Shown here in pieces: positions 1-11,091 of a stretch of 64,000 nucleotides of DNA. Location: NCBI GenBank assembly GCA_951394045.1, contig OX595996.1:1488001-1552000 (forward strand), given 5' to 3'. Source of the DNA: Nitzschia sp. DOCU1. Taxonomy: Eukaryota > Bacillariophyta > Bacillariophyceae > Bacillariales > Bacillariaceae. Each line of letters begins with the position of its first letter. Within the stretch, counting starts at the first letter, position 1. The translations under genes and the position numbers were made by a program. A model generated the notes under the pieces. It searched no databases and was not told the origin of the DNA. It saw nothing but the letters and a program-made list of their open reading frames with translations.

Positions 1-1849
1 CTGATGTTGGCCGATCGTCCCGTGCTGGGCTTTCCCACCTGATCAGCCATTCGATAGGAGGAGTAAGTCGAAGGTCCTGTCATCTTCTTGTGTGTGTGTG
101 TTTTATGAAGCAAAAGATCAATGAATGGGTCCACTCACACACTTTTCGACAAGATCCCACTTGAAAGTGGCGCCCCGTGTTGTTTGAACCACATGGCGTC
201 ACAAAAGGTGCCGCGCACCTTTCCTTCATGATTTTTGCCTTGTGCGGGACCAAACCAAAATATTGGGCTCGTTAGATCGACGTTCTCGCGCCCGCCGCGG
301 TTCGTGGGCGCCATTTCTGCTGCCGTTGGGTCACACGGAGCCTTTCGTAGAGGTCTACCAGGAATTGAATGTGGGATGCACGCCCGCCGGTCCGATTTCC
401 GAGCATGGCATTCTTGAACGGAGAAAACGCGTGATCAACCGTGCGGTAGGAAGTGAAAATTTGGTTTCATCATGATCATGTCCCGCATGGAGAAATGTGG
501 AAGCGGATGCCCCAATACCGAACATCTCATCAATCGGATATCGTCAGTCAAAAAACTTTGCCTATAGCCATGGACATTCATCCTACCGTAGGTGATTTGT
601 CATGAGTTGCAGGCAACCATTAGCCTTCCCTTTTGGGGGTTAGGAATGCGTCGCTTCAATAGAGAGCCTGGTTTCTTCGGCGCATAGTATATTTGACAAT
701 CCACAGAGAACGATGAGCCTTGCGATTGACAAAGTTGTGCTGGGTCAGAGCTCGGAAGAGTTGGACTGGTCTCAATTCTTCGTCGGTTTTCACCTGTGGC
801 ATGTTCTTCTTGGGAAGAGAGGAATAGCCCGCCAAAACAGAGTCCGGCTTTCAGGAACATGCTATCGTATATACTTCCGTGGACGAAGCGTGGTATTCAT
901 ATTGGCTGTTGAGAACTATCGTCCGGGCATTGTCTTGGCCGTAGAGTCGTGGGAGGTACAGTCGGGAGATTCTTCCATTTATTGCTGCCGCAATTCACAC
1001 AAAACCCCGCGCTAGTGAAACGCTGCTCGCATGAGACTCGGTCCTTGAGAGAGAACTGGGGCCAGTTCCTTCGACGACGTAGGTTAATTGACAGATCTAG
1101 CACCGTGATTCTGGACTAAATGCGCTAAGATGCAGTAATATACAGAAACTAACGTGCATGCGACGCCCTATTGTCGACATTGACGAAGGAAAGAATCATC
1201 ACATGTCGAACCAACTTTGAGGCGGGTTGAAAGACATTTTCTCATTGGGCAATCTCCAAGGGCCTCGTCTCGAGGCCTACACTCTTGCTCCAAGATTCGT
1301 CTTACTACCTTTTCGGCACATTGCTTACAAGATGATGCAATACCAGAGCCGTATCAAAGCTCATGGAAAATGCTGGAAGACGACGACGTTTTAATGGAAA
1401 CTCCATGCCTTTGGATCACGAAGCAGATCTCCTTGGATAGGTCTTGCATTGCATGGTTATGCCTTTGATCAGAACAACCTGATAATATCTATCACATCTT
1501 TTAAGAAGCCTCGAAAACCCTACCGCTTCCGCGCGTCTGGTAATCCTTGTCTTTCGCGGTCTTCTCCATCAACGCCGCTGTTCATTCCTTTTTCGAATCG
1601 CCACTAAGCCTCTCCTTGCCTTGGCGAACGTCGTTTTTGATCTTCCAATTACTATTTTATAAGAAACTAAATTTAAATCTTATGCCGTCATCTTTATCGT
1701 TGTCAACCCCGAAGAGAAACCAAGGTCCAGCATCGTGAGATGATGGGCGCTGTAGTAATCAATTGGAGTTGTAACACACTATGCACCAAGCGTTGTCCTG
1801 GTACTGCTTCTTGCTGGGGATTTATTCGGCACCAGTCGTGCCCATGTTT
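1..1849. other. Intergenic, no gene supported
   Basis: I see no convincing gene here. Short open frames occur on both strands, but none has an ATG start, a recognisable domain or plausible splice partners. The frame at 242-475 has no ATG and looks like chance. A small 3' exon or an untranslated region cannot be excluded. Confidence 0.5.
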
Positions 1850-3116
1850 TTAGACATTCAGATCCTTGAGATGTTGAAGATAATCAACTAATTCGTCGAT
1901 GATGCGTCCTAAACCAAGTTCAAAGATGTCGAGATGTTGAACATGATCAAGTCCGTCGAGGATGTGTCCAAAACCAAGTTCATCGATGCTGTTACTTCTG
2001 AGGTCCAGGGTCGTGAGAAGTGGAACATGCAGAAATCCATTGGAGATGTGCTCTGCACCGAGGTTGCCAATGTCGTTATTCCCGAGAGACAGCTTGGTGA
2101 GACGAGGTACATGCTGCAGTCCAATGGAGATGTGTTCTGCTCCGGCCGCACCCATGTTGTTCCCCTCGAGGATCAGCGCCGCGAGATGTTGAACATGAAA
2201 TAATCCCTTTGAGATGTGATCTGCTCCGATCACACCAATGTCATTATCTGAAAGGTCCAGGGTCGTGAGAAGTGGAATGTGCTGCAATCCATTGGAGATG
2301 CGCTCTGCACCAAGGGCGCCAATGTCGTTATTCCCGAGGTCCAGGTTTGTGAGATGAGGAACATGCTGTAGTCCAATCGAGATGTGTTCTGCTCCGGTCG
2401 CACTGATGTCGTTCCCCCGGAGGTACAGTGCCGTGAGATGCGGGATATGCTGCATTCCATTGGCGAGGTATTCTGCGCCATCCTCACCGATTGAGCTCTC
2501 CACAAGGTTCAGCGTTGTGAGACCCGGAATATGGTGTAATCCATTTGAGATGTGTTTTGCATCATCCGCATACATGAAGGTCCATTCGAGGTTCAGAGCA
2601 GTGAGATGCGGAACATGCTGTAATCCATTGGCGAGGTGTTCTGCACCAATTGCAGCCATGTCCAAACCGAGGTTCAGTTCCGTGAGATTTGGAAAATGCT
2701 GCAAAAGAGTGGAGATTGGTATTACATCAGCAGATGTGGTGGTTTCTCCTACATCGGCAGATGTTAGAATCCAATTCAGACATTAGAGTGTACACTACGA
2801 GGAACTGTGACTTGCCTTCATTAAAACCACAAAAGCTGAGACATGGAACGTGTCTGCCAAATCCTTGATTTTGGGTTAAGAAGTCGACCCATTGATGGAA
2901 TTTTTCAGGACCGCGAATCTCAACTCCTCCAACCTTTCCACGATAAAGCACAAACACTTGAATTTCATCGAGTAAACCAAAATCCGCAATTTTCATCATA
3001 ATACTCTCGGGGATGGCAAAGCTGGGTACATTCGTATTCGTGGTTACCAGTCCAGTCACGGCTTCGTCTTGAGGAAGCTCCTCTAGATCTGAGAATGTCA
3101 TGGTTTGTACAAGCAT
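1850..3116 (-). CDS. Leucine-rich repeat protein (two exons, possibly more or degraded)
   Basis: The C-terminal exon (2698 down to 1850) encodes about nine ribonuclease-inhibitor-type leucine-rich repeats of about 28 residues, each of the form GAEHISNGLQHVPHLTTLDL followed by a short variable turn such as GNNDIG. Such repeats are protein-binding scaffolds; the partner is unknown. A likely 100-bp phase-0 intron (2699-2798, GTAGTG to CTCTTTTGCAG) joins it to an upstream exon with ATG at 3116 or 3101, giving a smooth join into HFPNLTELNL. The same frame is also open further upstream (3159-3422), interrupted by a single TGA at about 3156-3158. This could be a second intron (a GT near 3170 to an AG near 3090 keeps frame) or pseudogene decay. 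No signal peptide or transmembrane segment is evident. Family assignment is secure; the 5' gene structure is not. Confidence 0.7.
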
Positions 3117-3638
3117 CCAATTGTTGCACCAAGTCGGCAAAAGCAAACGGCCTTGTCAAACTGGACGACTTCCATTGTTTTGGAATCGATGCGAACACAT
3201 TTTGAGAAGACCGACGGAAAGATATAGTGGGAAGAGGTGCGTAGGATCCCCGTAACTGGTATGCCTACCAGGTTCGTAGTAGAGTGGACCAACAAAATGA
3301 GCCTGCCCACCCCAATTCGGGTTTCGCCAAAAATATCGAAGCGTGTTGAGGGAGATCGACGATGACGGATCCAAAACCAAGAACTCTGCGAGATGGTCCC
3401 CAAAACTTTGAATATGCCGGCTTCACCTATACTTGCGGTGGAAATATCCTCGAAGGATGGAACCGCAGATAGTCACAGCAAATTCCATCCGACACATCCT
3501 GACGAGACCAGACGGATTCGAAGAAAATGAGAAAGGATATCACAACATTGATAGAGCACAAAACGAGAAAGAAATGTTGACAGCAAGAAGACTTCTAGAA
3601 GAGATCAACAATCTATACGCTACCGTAGCCTTATCCCC

Positions 3639-4952
3639 TCAAGGCACGCCCGTAGGCCAAAAGAAGCTGGCGGCTATCAGAATCAAAGCAGTTCCGACCA
3701 GGAACATGACAATCCCAACAATCACTGTACGCCGTATCCGTTGGTTGCGTTCATACTCCATTCGAAGTGCCAGTGCTTCAGCCCGTGAGATAACTTGAGG
3801 TTGCGAACTCGTGATTGTGAAGACTTTTTCCCTGTACGCGTGGGGTACCAAATACCGCGACTGTGGCTCGCGAAGTTGGAACATACGCCACTGCTCCTCC
3901 ATCTTACGTTTTTTGTTGCGCAAGAGTTCTACCCGGCCAATTCGACTGCTATCTTCCGATCCTGCCGAGATGACTTCAGAAATGATGCTATTGGAATCAC
4001 GGGACAGCATCGTCTTTCCCGCTTGCTTCAGATGGGGCGGAATGCGTTCGTTTGGATCTCGACCACCTGCTCCCTCTTCTACATCCCCTGCACCACACTC
4101 AAACATGTAGTCTAAAATGTCCCGGTCTTTTGCAGGCGTCGGATAAATCTTCAGCTGTGTCGCATCTGTATCATCTTGGTTTCCACATTCAAACATATAG
4201 TCCAAAACATCCTTACGATACTGTTTTTGCACGGTACCTCTAGATGCAGGTGGCAGTTTGTACAGTTTATGAAACTCAGGCGAGGGAGACTCCTCACTAT
4301 CGTCTCCATGTGCAACGATGCTATTGTCGTCTTTCCTGTTATCCTCGGCACGTTCGTCCCGACACACCATGTTTTCGACGTTGTCGAAGAAATAATCCAA
4401 AAAATCACTTTCCCGAGGCTTGCCATATTTCTTTTTCTTCAAAATGGATCGAACGGGAGTTGTAGACCTCAGCAGTGGTGACGGCTCGAAGTTTTCGTCC
4501 CTACAATCCGAAATTTGGATCGGGGGTTCCTCGATATCGTGCGGTTCCTCAATAACCACCACCCTCTTTTTCATTACCACCGGCATTTCTGGTTCTGATC
4601 CTACCCTGCATACCGTGGCTTCCACCCGTTCAAAGACTCGATCCAGCAAATCCTTTTTGCGTGGTGGAATTGGAGGCATGGACGATCTGTTCGTCGGCAA
4701 AACGTTGGGGAGGACTGGACGTGCCTTTGCAGGGCTGCCCGCAGGCGGTTCACGGCGAGAAGTGGGAGCTTTGATGGTCGCCGGGCTTCGAGTACTCCAA
4801 CTTTCGTCGCCGCCCAAAGGACTGATAACACTTGTATCATTTGATGCTGCTGGATTTTCTACATCCGTTGCTACGCTCTGCGATTCTTGCTGCTGGGCAC
4901 TACTGGCGATCGTGCTCGATCCAAACGAGAGACGATTTGGCAACAGTCTCAT
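3639..4952 (-). CDS. Tail-anchored protein with repeated LDYxF-type motif, unknown function
   Basis: A 437-residue single-exon gene with a clear ATG. Most of the protein is polar and probably disordered, rich in Ser, Pro, Glu and Arg. It contains four spaced copies of a short motif: KDLLDRVFERVEATVCR, SDFLDYFFDNVENMVCR, KDVLDYMFECG and RDILDYMFECG (roughly residues 95 to 290). The C-terminus has a basic stretch followed by one hydrophobic segment (TVIVGIVMFLVGTALILIAA) and only a few residues after it, which fits a tail-anchored, cytosol-facing membrane protein. I do not recognise a known domain. The repeated motif with acidic and Cys residues suggests a repeated docking peptide; that is inference. 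The upstream neighbour is the LRR gene on the same strand, about 520 bp downstream of this gene's stop. Confidence 0.75.
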   Translation of the reverse strand: MRLLPNRLSFGSSTIASSAQQQESQSVATDVENPAASNDTSVISPLGGDESWSTRSPATIKAPTSRREPPAGSPAKARPVLPNVLPTNRSSMPPIPPRKKDLLDRVFERVEATVCRVGSEPEMPVVMKKRVVVIEEPHDIEEPPIQISDCRDENFEPSPLLRSTTPVRSILKKKKYGKPRESDFLDYFFDNVENMVCRDERAEDNRKDDNSIVAHGDDSEESPSPEFHKLYKLPPASRGTVQKQYRKDVLDYMFECGNQDDTDATQLKIYPTPAKDRDILDYMFECGAGDVEEGAGGRDPNERIPPHLKQAGKTMLSRDSNSIISEVISAGSEDSSRIGRVELLRNKKRKMEEQWRMFQLREPQSRYLVPHAYREKVFTITSSQPQVISRAEALALRMEYERNQRIRRTVIVGIVMFLVGTALILIAASFFWPTGVP

Positions 4953-6885
4953 CTCAATATATCAGATAAGTCTCAAGCCTTGGTGAGACGAATATTCAAA
5001 TGTGAGAACGTAGTTCGAAATGATCAGATTGCGATTCCCAAACCAAATAAAAGGGGCTGTTGGTATGCTGCCCATTTTTGCATTAGGAGAGGGGGCGAAG
5101 GAGTTTTCCCTTGCAATGTTCTCGCCTCGCTTGGACCATGCGGCGCGCGCGGAAACGGCATGGGATTTCTATTCGAGTTTATTAAAATCTGAATAAATAA
5201 CAAATAGACACACATATTGATACTTAGATTTGAGCGCCGGGCGGGCAAGAAGGGGTGCACAAATCCTCACCGCAAACAAAACTCTCCACCACAGCAAGGA
5301 GTCTCGTGATGTGTTTTGAATGCGATATACATACTGTATTGGGTAAAACTATCTCCACCGCGCCTTTTCGACTTTCACTTCAGGAAATCTCTACCAATTG
5401 CCATGTTCGTGTCATGGCGCTACTCCTTATTGAAGGTAGGACTTGGAATAACAACGGGGCGTCGAAAGACGACGCTACAGCTGACTACTAGTACGGTCTG
5501 TCCCCCTTCAGCCGAATAAAAGGCTAACAGTCTCCAAAACGCATTCCTTGATTCTATAGCCAGGAGCTACTTTAATTCTTGACCACCATGACCCCATATT
5601 GTTGTTCTTGGCTGCTAGAAGAATGAATGCGCACTTGAGTTCCCCATTCATCAATTGGAGGCGGGCAGCGCCAGTTGGTAGTAGATGACACAGCATTAGT
5701 AGGAGCGGTTGTTGGCCCTTTGTGTACGGCATTTGACTGGAAGAGGAGCTAAAAAAGGCAATAGGTATTGGTGCACTTAGTATCAAAAAGACAGCGGAAG
5801 TACATCGGAACTCATTCCCCCGTGCACGCGGTTCCAACGAAACATGTAGAATGATTCTTGGGGGGCCAATACTCTCCACTTCTTGACGAAATGGGATATG
5901 TCTTGCTGGTTCGTCCAGCAGCAATGTTCATAAGAACAACCGTTGTTCTCGAGCGTGCTTTGCTTGGGTATTCCAACACTTGTGGATTCAGCAGGCAGGA
6001 CCTTCATATGTTGCGTAGCAGAATGCGTGTAGACATTTGATTTCTGCAATGTGGTGGAGATACAATGCATATAAAGCTGGCCAGGGTAGCGATAGTGGTA
6101 GGAATGAATCGTCCAACCCAAACTTTTACGAACTTGCAGACTCGTTCCATGAAAAAAGCAGAATATGCACGGTCCGTCCACACGTTTCGTAATCTCCAGC
6201 TTTTTGTGGCACCATTATTCCCTTTGTCGTCTCACTACGATACCGACTCACTCTCTCAGCCATGGAACGAACGATCAAGCAGGAGGAGATTCGGGCGACA
6301 CCTGAGCAAGAAAGGGCGTCCCTTGTCGTGCAATAAACCAACTCCCGTCTCATTTGAAATGGTGGTTTTATGGAGAAAGCCAATCTTACGGGTAGAGTGA
6401 AGCACACACAAGAGGGGGTCGACTTTAGGATGTCATCGTCCTCTTCTTTCGGCCTTTTGTGTATCCGAGATTTTGTTGGTTCAATCGTGGAATGAAATCC
6501 CAGGCCGATTTGAAGCTAAAGCGTTAAATGTACGTTACCGTGTGGGGATCCAAATCGGCATGTAAAGGTAGGTCGGCTCACACGAACGTGCCGACTCGAA
6601 ATTTGTCTATGTACCGGTACTCAAATCTGGTGAGCCGATAGCCATTCTTTACGCGACTCGACTCCGATCACCATCGGGTTTCGCCTTTTCTCCTTCCGTC
6701 ACACACATTTCACACGAATCGAATCATCGCTCTATCTTCCACAAAAGCAACAAGAAAGAGGTTGTCGTAAAGGAGAGTGCGTTGTGTAGTAGTCACAACA
6801 ACACACACACAAAACACCACCCTCTTGGATCGTTGTCGTCATCGTTGTCGTCGTTACTCCCTCCGCTGTGTGCTAGTGTGGCAGA
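4953..6885. other. Intergenic, no gene supported
   Basis: No open frame here combines an ATG, length and recognisable composition. The minus-strand frames at 5508-5924 and 5783-6181 start at non-ATG codons and resemble no family. The last 200 bp, with CA- and GTT-rich simple sequence, is probably promoter and 5' UTR of the gene starting at 6886. Confidence 0.5.
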
Positions 6886-8265
6886 ATGCGATTTTCATCG
6901 TCTCGTGGTGCCGCCGAAGCTCAAAACTTGGAAGAGTCTCAGAGACTCGCACGACAACGGTTAGACGCTCAAATCTTGGAGCGTCAATCAATGCAACAAA
7001 GTCAAAGCGCTCGTCATCTTGGCGGGGCAATGGCGATTCCTCGTTCCAGCGGTCACCGGAGCAATAATGAAGAACTGCCTGCTCGATCCAGTCACAGTGG
7101 TCGACGCTTGAACGATCAACCACTTCCTCTGGCTGCCGTGGAAGCCTCTCGCCAATCACAACAACGCATCTCTTCTACATCGACCGCACCCACTAGCACC
7201 AGTAGTAGCACCAAGACTGCCAAGGATCGTCTCGAAGAATATCAGGCCACTCAGGGCAAATCTCAGGGTCACATTTCCTCTCGGATTGTAGACTCGGAAG
7301 ACGCTACTATTGTCCAGTACCTGGCGCTGGGGGCCTACCATTTGCCCGGCTATACCTGGAAGCAAGATTGGTGGCAATTCATGTTGAATAATCATCCCGT
7401 GTTCGGAATTTGTTGTCATCATGCTTTGCATCCCATCAAGTCGTGCACTCGCGTGGTGGCGTTAGTGGGCTCACTAGTGGTGGGTTTGGCTATCACAAAC
7501 TTCTTTTATTTGTTTTATCTGTGGAATCCACAATTCAATCAACCCCTAGTGCAAGTCGCGGTCGTCTCGGACGATGATAATGTCGTGGTCGAGCCTAATA
7601 CCACCTTAACAACAGGCATGTTGTTGTTGTGGACCTTGGGTGGAAGCATTCACGCCACTTATAACTTGTTACAATGGAAGATTGCCGCTTGTGCATGTTG
7701 TCGTCCGGGTGGCATGTGCGAAACCAAGGCGTGTTGCCCTAGCTTGGGCAAACACTTGTTGCGGGTCTTGGTGGCGGTCATTGTGGCCATGGCCGTCTTG
7801 ATTATTCTTCTAAGAGTGGCCATTACCAATTCGGAAAACGATTTGGCAGATCAACAAGAACTAGCCAATCTCAATGACACGAGCAATTCGACTACGGCCG
7901 ACGATGGCGGCAGCAGTGGCATTCACTTTTTGGATGATGATGGCATTCAACATATAGAAGTTCATCATGATGTTTCGGAATTTGAATTCCTGGTGGGATA
8001 TCTGGTGGAAAACGTCTTGGCGTTGTTTGTCTATTATCCTATTGGTGGCACAATCTTGTTTTCGGGTATTTTGGGATGTGGTGGCAAAGTACCACTGTGG
8101 AGTTCCATGTTTGGAGGACGACCCTATGAAATTCGAGCTGAAGAACGACGTCTCGCAAGAAAACAACAAAGGACAGGCGGTGAAACTTCGAGTGATGAAG
8201 AAGACCAGGTAGAGGACGGGGGACGAGTCCCCGTCCAACACTATCGTCATTCCTTTTTTGACTAG
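6886..8265 (+). CDS. Polytopic membrane protein, unknown function
   Basis: A 459-residue single-exon gene with ATG at 6886. The first ~130 residues are Gln/Ser/Arg-rich and probably disordered and cytosolic. They are followed by a folded stretch with aromatic and Cys/His residues (YHLPGYTWKQDWWQFMLNN, then FGICCHHALHPIKSC). Four hydrophobic segments follow: around residues 185-210, 245-267, 290-312 and 368-398. A Cys cluster (CACCRPGGMCETKACC) sits between segments 2 and 3, and an acidic loop rich in Asp, with Asn-x-Ser/Thr sites, sits between 3 and 4. The tail is charged (GGETSSDEEDQ). No transporter or enzyme signature is recognisable; it resembles the conserved but uncharacterised membrane proteins common in diatoms. 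Single-copy in this window. Confidence 0.75.
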   Translation: MRFSSSRGAAEAQNLEESQRLARQRLDAQILERQSMQQSQSARHLGGAMAIPRSSGHRSNNEELPARSSHSGRRLNDQPLPLAAVEASRQSQQRISSTSTAPTSTSSSTKTAKDRLEEYQATQGKSQGHISSRIVDSEDATIVQYLALGAYHLPGYTWKQDWWQFMLNNHPVFGICCHHALHPIKSCTRVVALVGSLVVGLAITNFFYLFYLWNPQFNQPLVQVAVVSDDDNVVVEPNTTLTTGMLLLWTLGGSIHATYNLLQWKIAACACCRPGGMCETKACCPSLGKHLLRVLVAVIVAMAVLIILLRVAITNSENDLADQQELANLNDTSNSTTADDGGSSGIHFLDDDGIQHIEVHHDVSEFEFLVGYLVENVLALFVYYPIGGTILFSGILGCGGKVPLWSSMFGGRPYEIRAEERRLARKQQRTGGETSSDEEDQVEDGGRVPVQHYRHSFFD

Positions 8266-8714
8266 CTGCTAGAAGGCAGATGACTAGATCTCCGCTGCTT
8301 TCATAATCGTAGTACTTACTACTATACAACAACTAAACTATACTTCTTTATGATACTCCTAGGATGAAACGCACTTGATACAAACCGTGCTGTCCTAGTG
8401 GCGGCATGAAAGGAGCGAGAGCCATGCGATTTGACATTTCAACGGGGAGGGAACGAGACGACGGGGTGTTTGAAAAGTTTTCGAAGGAGTCTCACAAAAG
8501 CACGACTGGGACTCCGACAGACGGCAAGACCGATCGGAGGGATCCGTTAGAGACGTTCTCCAACGGTTGTCGGAGGGGAAATTGCCGCCAACCTCATTTT
8601 CCCATTCTCAATGTACGCTTGCAAAGTGAGGAGTGGGCTCTTCGTTTCGTTGACATTCGTCCAACCCATCCCCTGATATTCATTGTTCCTTGCTTGAAAG
8701 AAGATAAAAGAAGA

Positions 8715-10240
8715 ATGAAGCTAGCGTTGTTTCCATTGGTGTCTTTCGGACTACTTTTTCTCATGGCGCCAAGCGAAATTCGGGTTCATGCCAACGACGA
8801 CGACGATGATGATGACGACGACGACGAATGCCTAGATCGCGAGGAGAAATGTCCCACGTGGGCCTCAACAGGGGAATGTGAACGGAATCCACACTATATG
8901 TTTCAATGGTGTCGACATTCTTGTCAAGTTTGTGAGGACGATGATGATGACGAAGACGAAGACGACGAAGAGGAGATTAAAGGTGGTTATCAGCCATACA
9001 CGGGGGACTTTGAGTTTGAGTTTGATGAGGATGAGGATGACAAAGAGTTAGAGCTTGTCGAAGTATTCGATAAAGCGCAACGAGGGCTGGATCTTGGGAT
9101 ACCACAGAAAATTCATTACGATGATGGCACTCGAGTGGGGGATATTATGTGGATCCTTGCCAAGGCCAGGAGTTACATGAACCACTGGGTACCATATCAA
9201 ATCGGGGAAGGAATAGAAAAGTTCTGCCGCAACTACCACAAAGAATGTGCCTACTGGGCGTTGCATGGAGGGTGTGAAACGAATGTCGAATGTACGTTTT
9301 TCGAGAATTGCTGTTTGGGTTTCGCCCATTGAGTTTTTGTAACAATCTCACCTTTGTCCTTTAGACATGAAAGCACGATGTGGTCCGGTTTGTGGGAGCT
9401 GCTCCAAATTCACCATGGAAGAAAGATGCCCCTTGGATCCAAACGCACCCAACGCCTGGGGCCCTGGTGATTTGAACGCAATGTTTGAACGTTTGACATC
9501 TGAGCCTTTCTTGTCCCTATATGGCGTCCAGATTTTGTCATCTCCCGACACTACAGATGGACCGTGGGTGATAACGATGGACAATATGGTAACAGAGGAA
9601 GAAGCTCTCCGTCTGATACAGCTGGGTAAGCCATTTGATTTCTAGCATGAGAGGTCTTATTGACTTTACAACTTGGCATACTGACATGTCTTTTACAGGG
9701 GGGATGATGGGATACAAGCGATCCATGGACATTATTGGGCAGCGGGCAGACGGTAGACACATCGATATCGTGAGCGAAGGGCGCACTTCGACAAATGCAT
9801 GGTGCCTCGATGTGTGCGAGGACGATGAAATTGTGAAGCGCGTCACAGCACGATTTTCCAACTTGACGGGTATCCCCGATACCAACGCGGAACGCTTGCA
9901 ATTGTTGCGGTATCAGCAAGGGCAATTCTATGAGACCCACCAGGATATGATTGATCATCAAGTGGATCAGCAAGGGGGGCATAGAATCTTGACGGTCTTC
10001 CTTTACCTGAACGAAGTGAAAGAAGGCGGCGGCACCAAGTTCGACGAGCTTGAATTGACCGTCATGCCGAAACGAGGACGAGTGGTGATCTGGCCGAACG
10101 TCTACGACAAAGATCCCTTGGACAAGGACTATCGAACAAAACATCAGGCGCTGGAAGTGATTGATGGCGTCAAATATGGAGCCAACGCATGGTACCACAT
10201 GCGTGACTTCAAAACAGCAAGCGACAACGGTTGCACGTAG
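8715..10240 (+). CDS. Secreted prolyl 4-hydroxylase with two ShKT domains (3 exons)
   Basis: Spliced 8715-9291, 9365-9625 and 9699-10240, giving 459 residues. Both introns are 73 bp with GT/AG ends and restore frame (NVE-YMKARCGP; IQLG-GMMGYK). The order is: signal peptide (about 1-26), an Asp run, ShKT domain 1 (six-Cys pattern, about 38-72), an acidic linker, ShKT domain 2 (about 175-210), then a 2-oxoglutarate/Fe(II) prolyl 4-hydroxylase domain. The iron ligands are His-x-Asp in YETHQDMID (about residue 359) and a distal His in TKHQAL (about 427). The 2OG-binding Lys is in GVKYGAN (about 437). Enzymes of this family hydroxylate proline in secretory-pathway or wall proteins; the substrate is unknown. 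The ATG at 8715 is chosen because it starts the signal peptide; the upstream in-frame extension looks like 5' UTR. Two related loci lie at 26.4 and 46.1 kb, and a fragment at 25.4 kb. Confidence 0.92.
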
Positions 10241-10870
10241 TCGTCGAACTTTCTTGCCCTGCGACAATCATGGTTGCAGAGGAATCCTGTACGACGAATC
10301 TGAAGAACAAGTGCCGCCAACTGTCGAATTTTATAGCTTCTTGCATCTGCGACCACGGTCAGTTTGGACGACGGCAATGGGCTTCCCTGCTATTAGCTGG
10401 CTGACAATTGTCAGAAGTAAAGAACCCTGTCAGAACTACTACGATCTCTTTGATTGAGTCCTGCTGGACGGCTCTACTTGTTGCTGCTGCTGCTGCTGCC
10501 ACAGAGGAAGAAGGTCGGCTGGCTGGTGGTGCATGGTGGTATCATTGTACTAGGAGGCTTCAACTGCAATAATAACTACTACATGATTACACTATTGACT
10601 CACTCCTACCTAAGCATTGGGAGGCAGCCGCGTCCCTCTAGCTACACTACGAAGGGCCACACTCAAGCTCGTGACCGGCCCCCTTACCTGGTACAGAGTC
10701 TAGTGCCTCGTCGGGGCGCGCGGCCCACGTGGGCCGATGTGGGCCGATGTGGGCCGCAAAGCACGCTTCGTCGCGCAACAGAATGAGACCCTTGTCTCGC
10801 ATCCTCTCGTCTCCAACTTTCAGGAATGAATATTCAGATATGATAGTTGGTCCTGATGACTCTTGTTTTG
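10241..10870. other. 3' flank of the P4H gene up to the piggyBac element
   Basis: No gene seen. Roughly 10,250-10,640 is related to the flank of the P4H fragment at 25.6-25.96 kb (for example shared GGTATCATT...AGGCTTCAA and CTAAGCAT...GGCAGCC blocks), so the old duplication included 3' flanking DNA. A GC-rich patch near 10,715-10,755 has the palindrome GGCCCACGTGGGCC and GATGTGGGCC repeats. A similar GATGTGGGCCGC patch lies just beyond the right end of the transposon at about 14,789. Confidence 0.6.
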
Positions 10871-10898
10871 TTAACTCCAATTGTAAGACGGCCAGAGA

Positions 10899-10918
10899 TT
10901 TGACACTATAGTGTCAAA
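10899..10918. repeat. Left subterminal palindrome of the piggyBac element
   Basis: A perfect 20-bp palindrome, TTTGACACTATAGTGTCAAA, 24 bp inside the left TTAA. The same sequence occurs at the right end. A palindrome repeated at both ends is a likely binding site for a dimeric transposase; this role is inferred. Confidence 0.85.
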
Positions 10919-10955
10919 GGAGGCCCGGCGCGCCCCAACTTTTGACATTTTTTTT

Positions 10956-11000
10956 GTCAAAACTTTCTTAACCGCCCCTCCGGTTAAGGAAAGTTTTGAC
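10956..11000. repeat. Imperfect hairpin near the left piggyBac end
   Basis: The arm 10956-10974 (GTCAAAACTTTCTTAACCG) is complementary to 10981-11000 apart from one extra G, with a six-base pyrimidine loop. A second, shorter inverted pair (CCGGCTTAACCGG-like) follows near 11,013-11,027. It lies between the terminal palindrome and the ATG at 11092, so it could be a structured leader, a protein site or both. Confidence 0.7.
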
Positions 11001-11091
11001 ACTTTGCCTTAACCCGGCTTAACCGGGCACTCCCTCCAATGCCAAAATTTGGTGCCAATGACGACGAAGACATAAAATCCACTCTACAACC

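Noticed and set aside
242..475. Open frame with LLPLGHTEPFVEVYQELN
   Set aside because: No ATG, no splice partner and no recognised domain; too short to support.
5508..6181. Overlapping minus-strand frames
   Set aside because: Non-ATG starts, no similarity to a family, and no plausible intron linking them.
8406..8714. N-terminal extension of the P4H gene
   Set aside because: It would bury the signal peptide that starts at 8715; composition is not coding-like.
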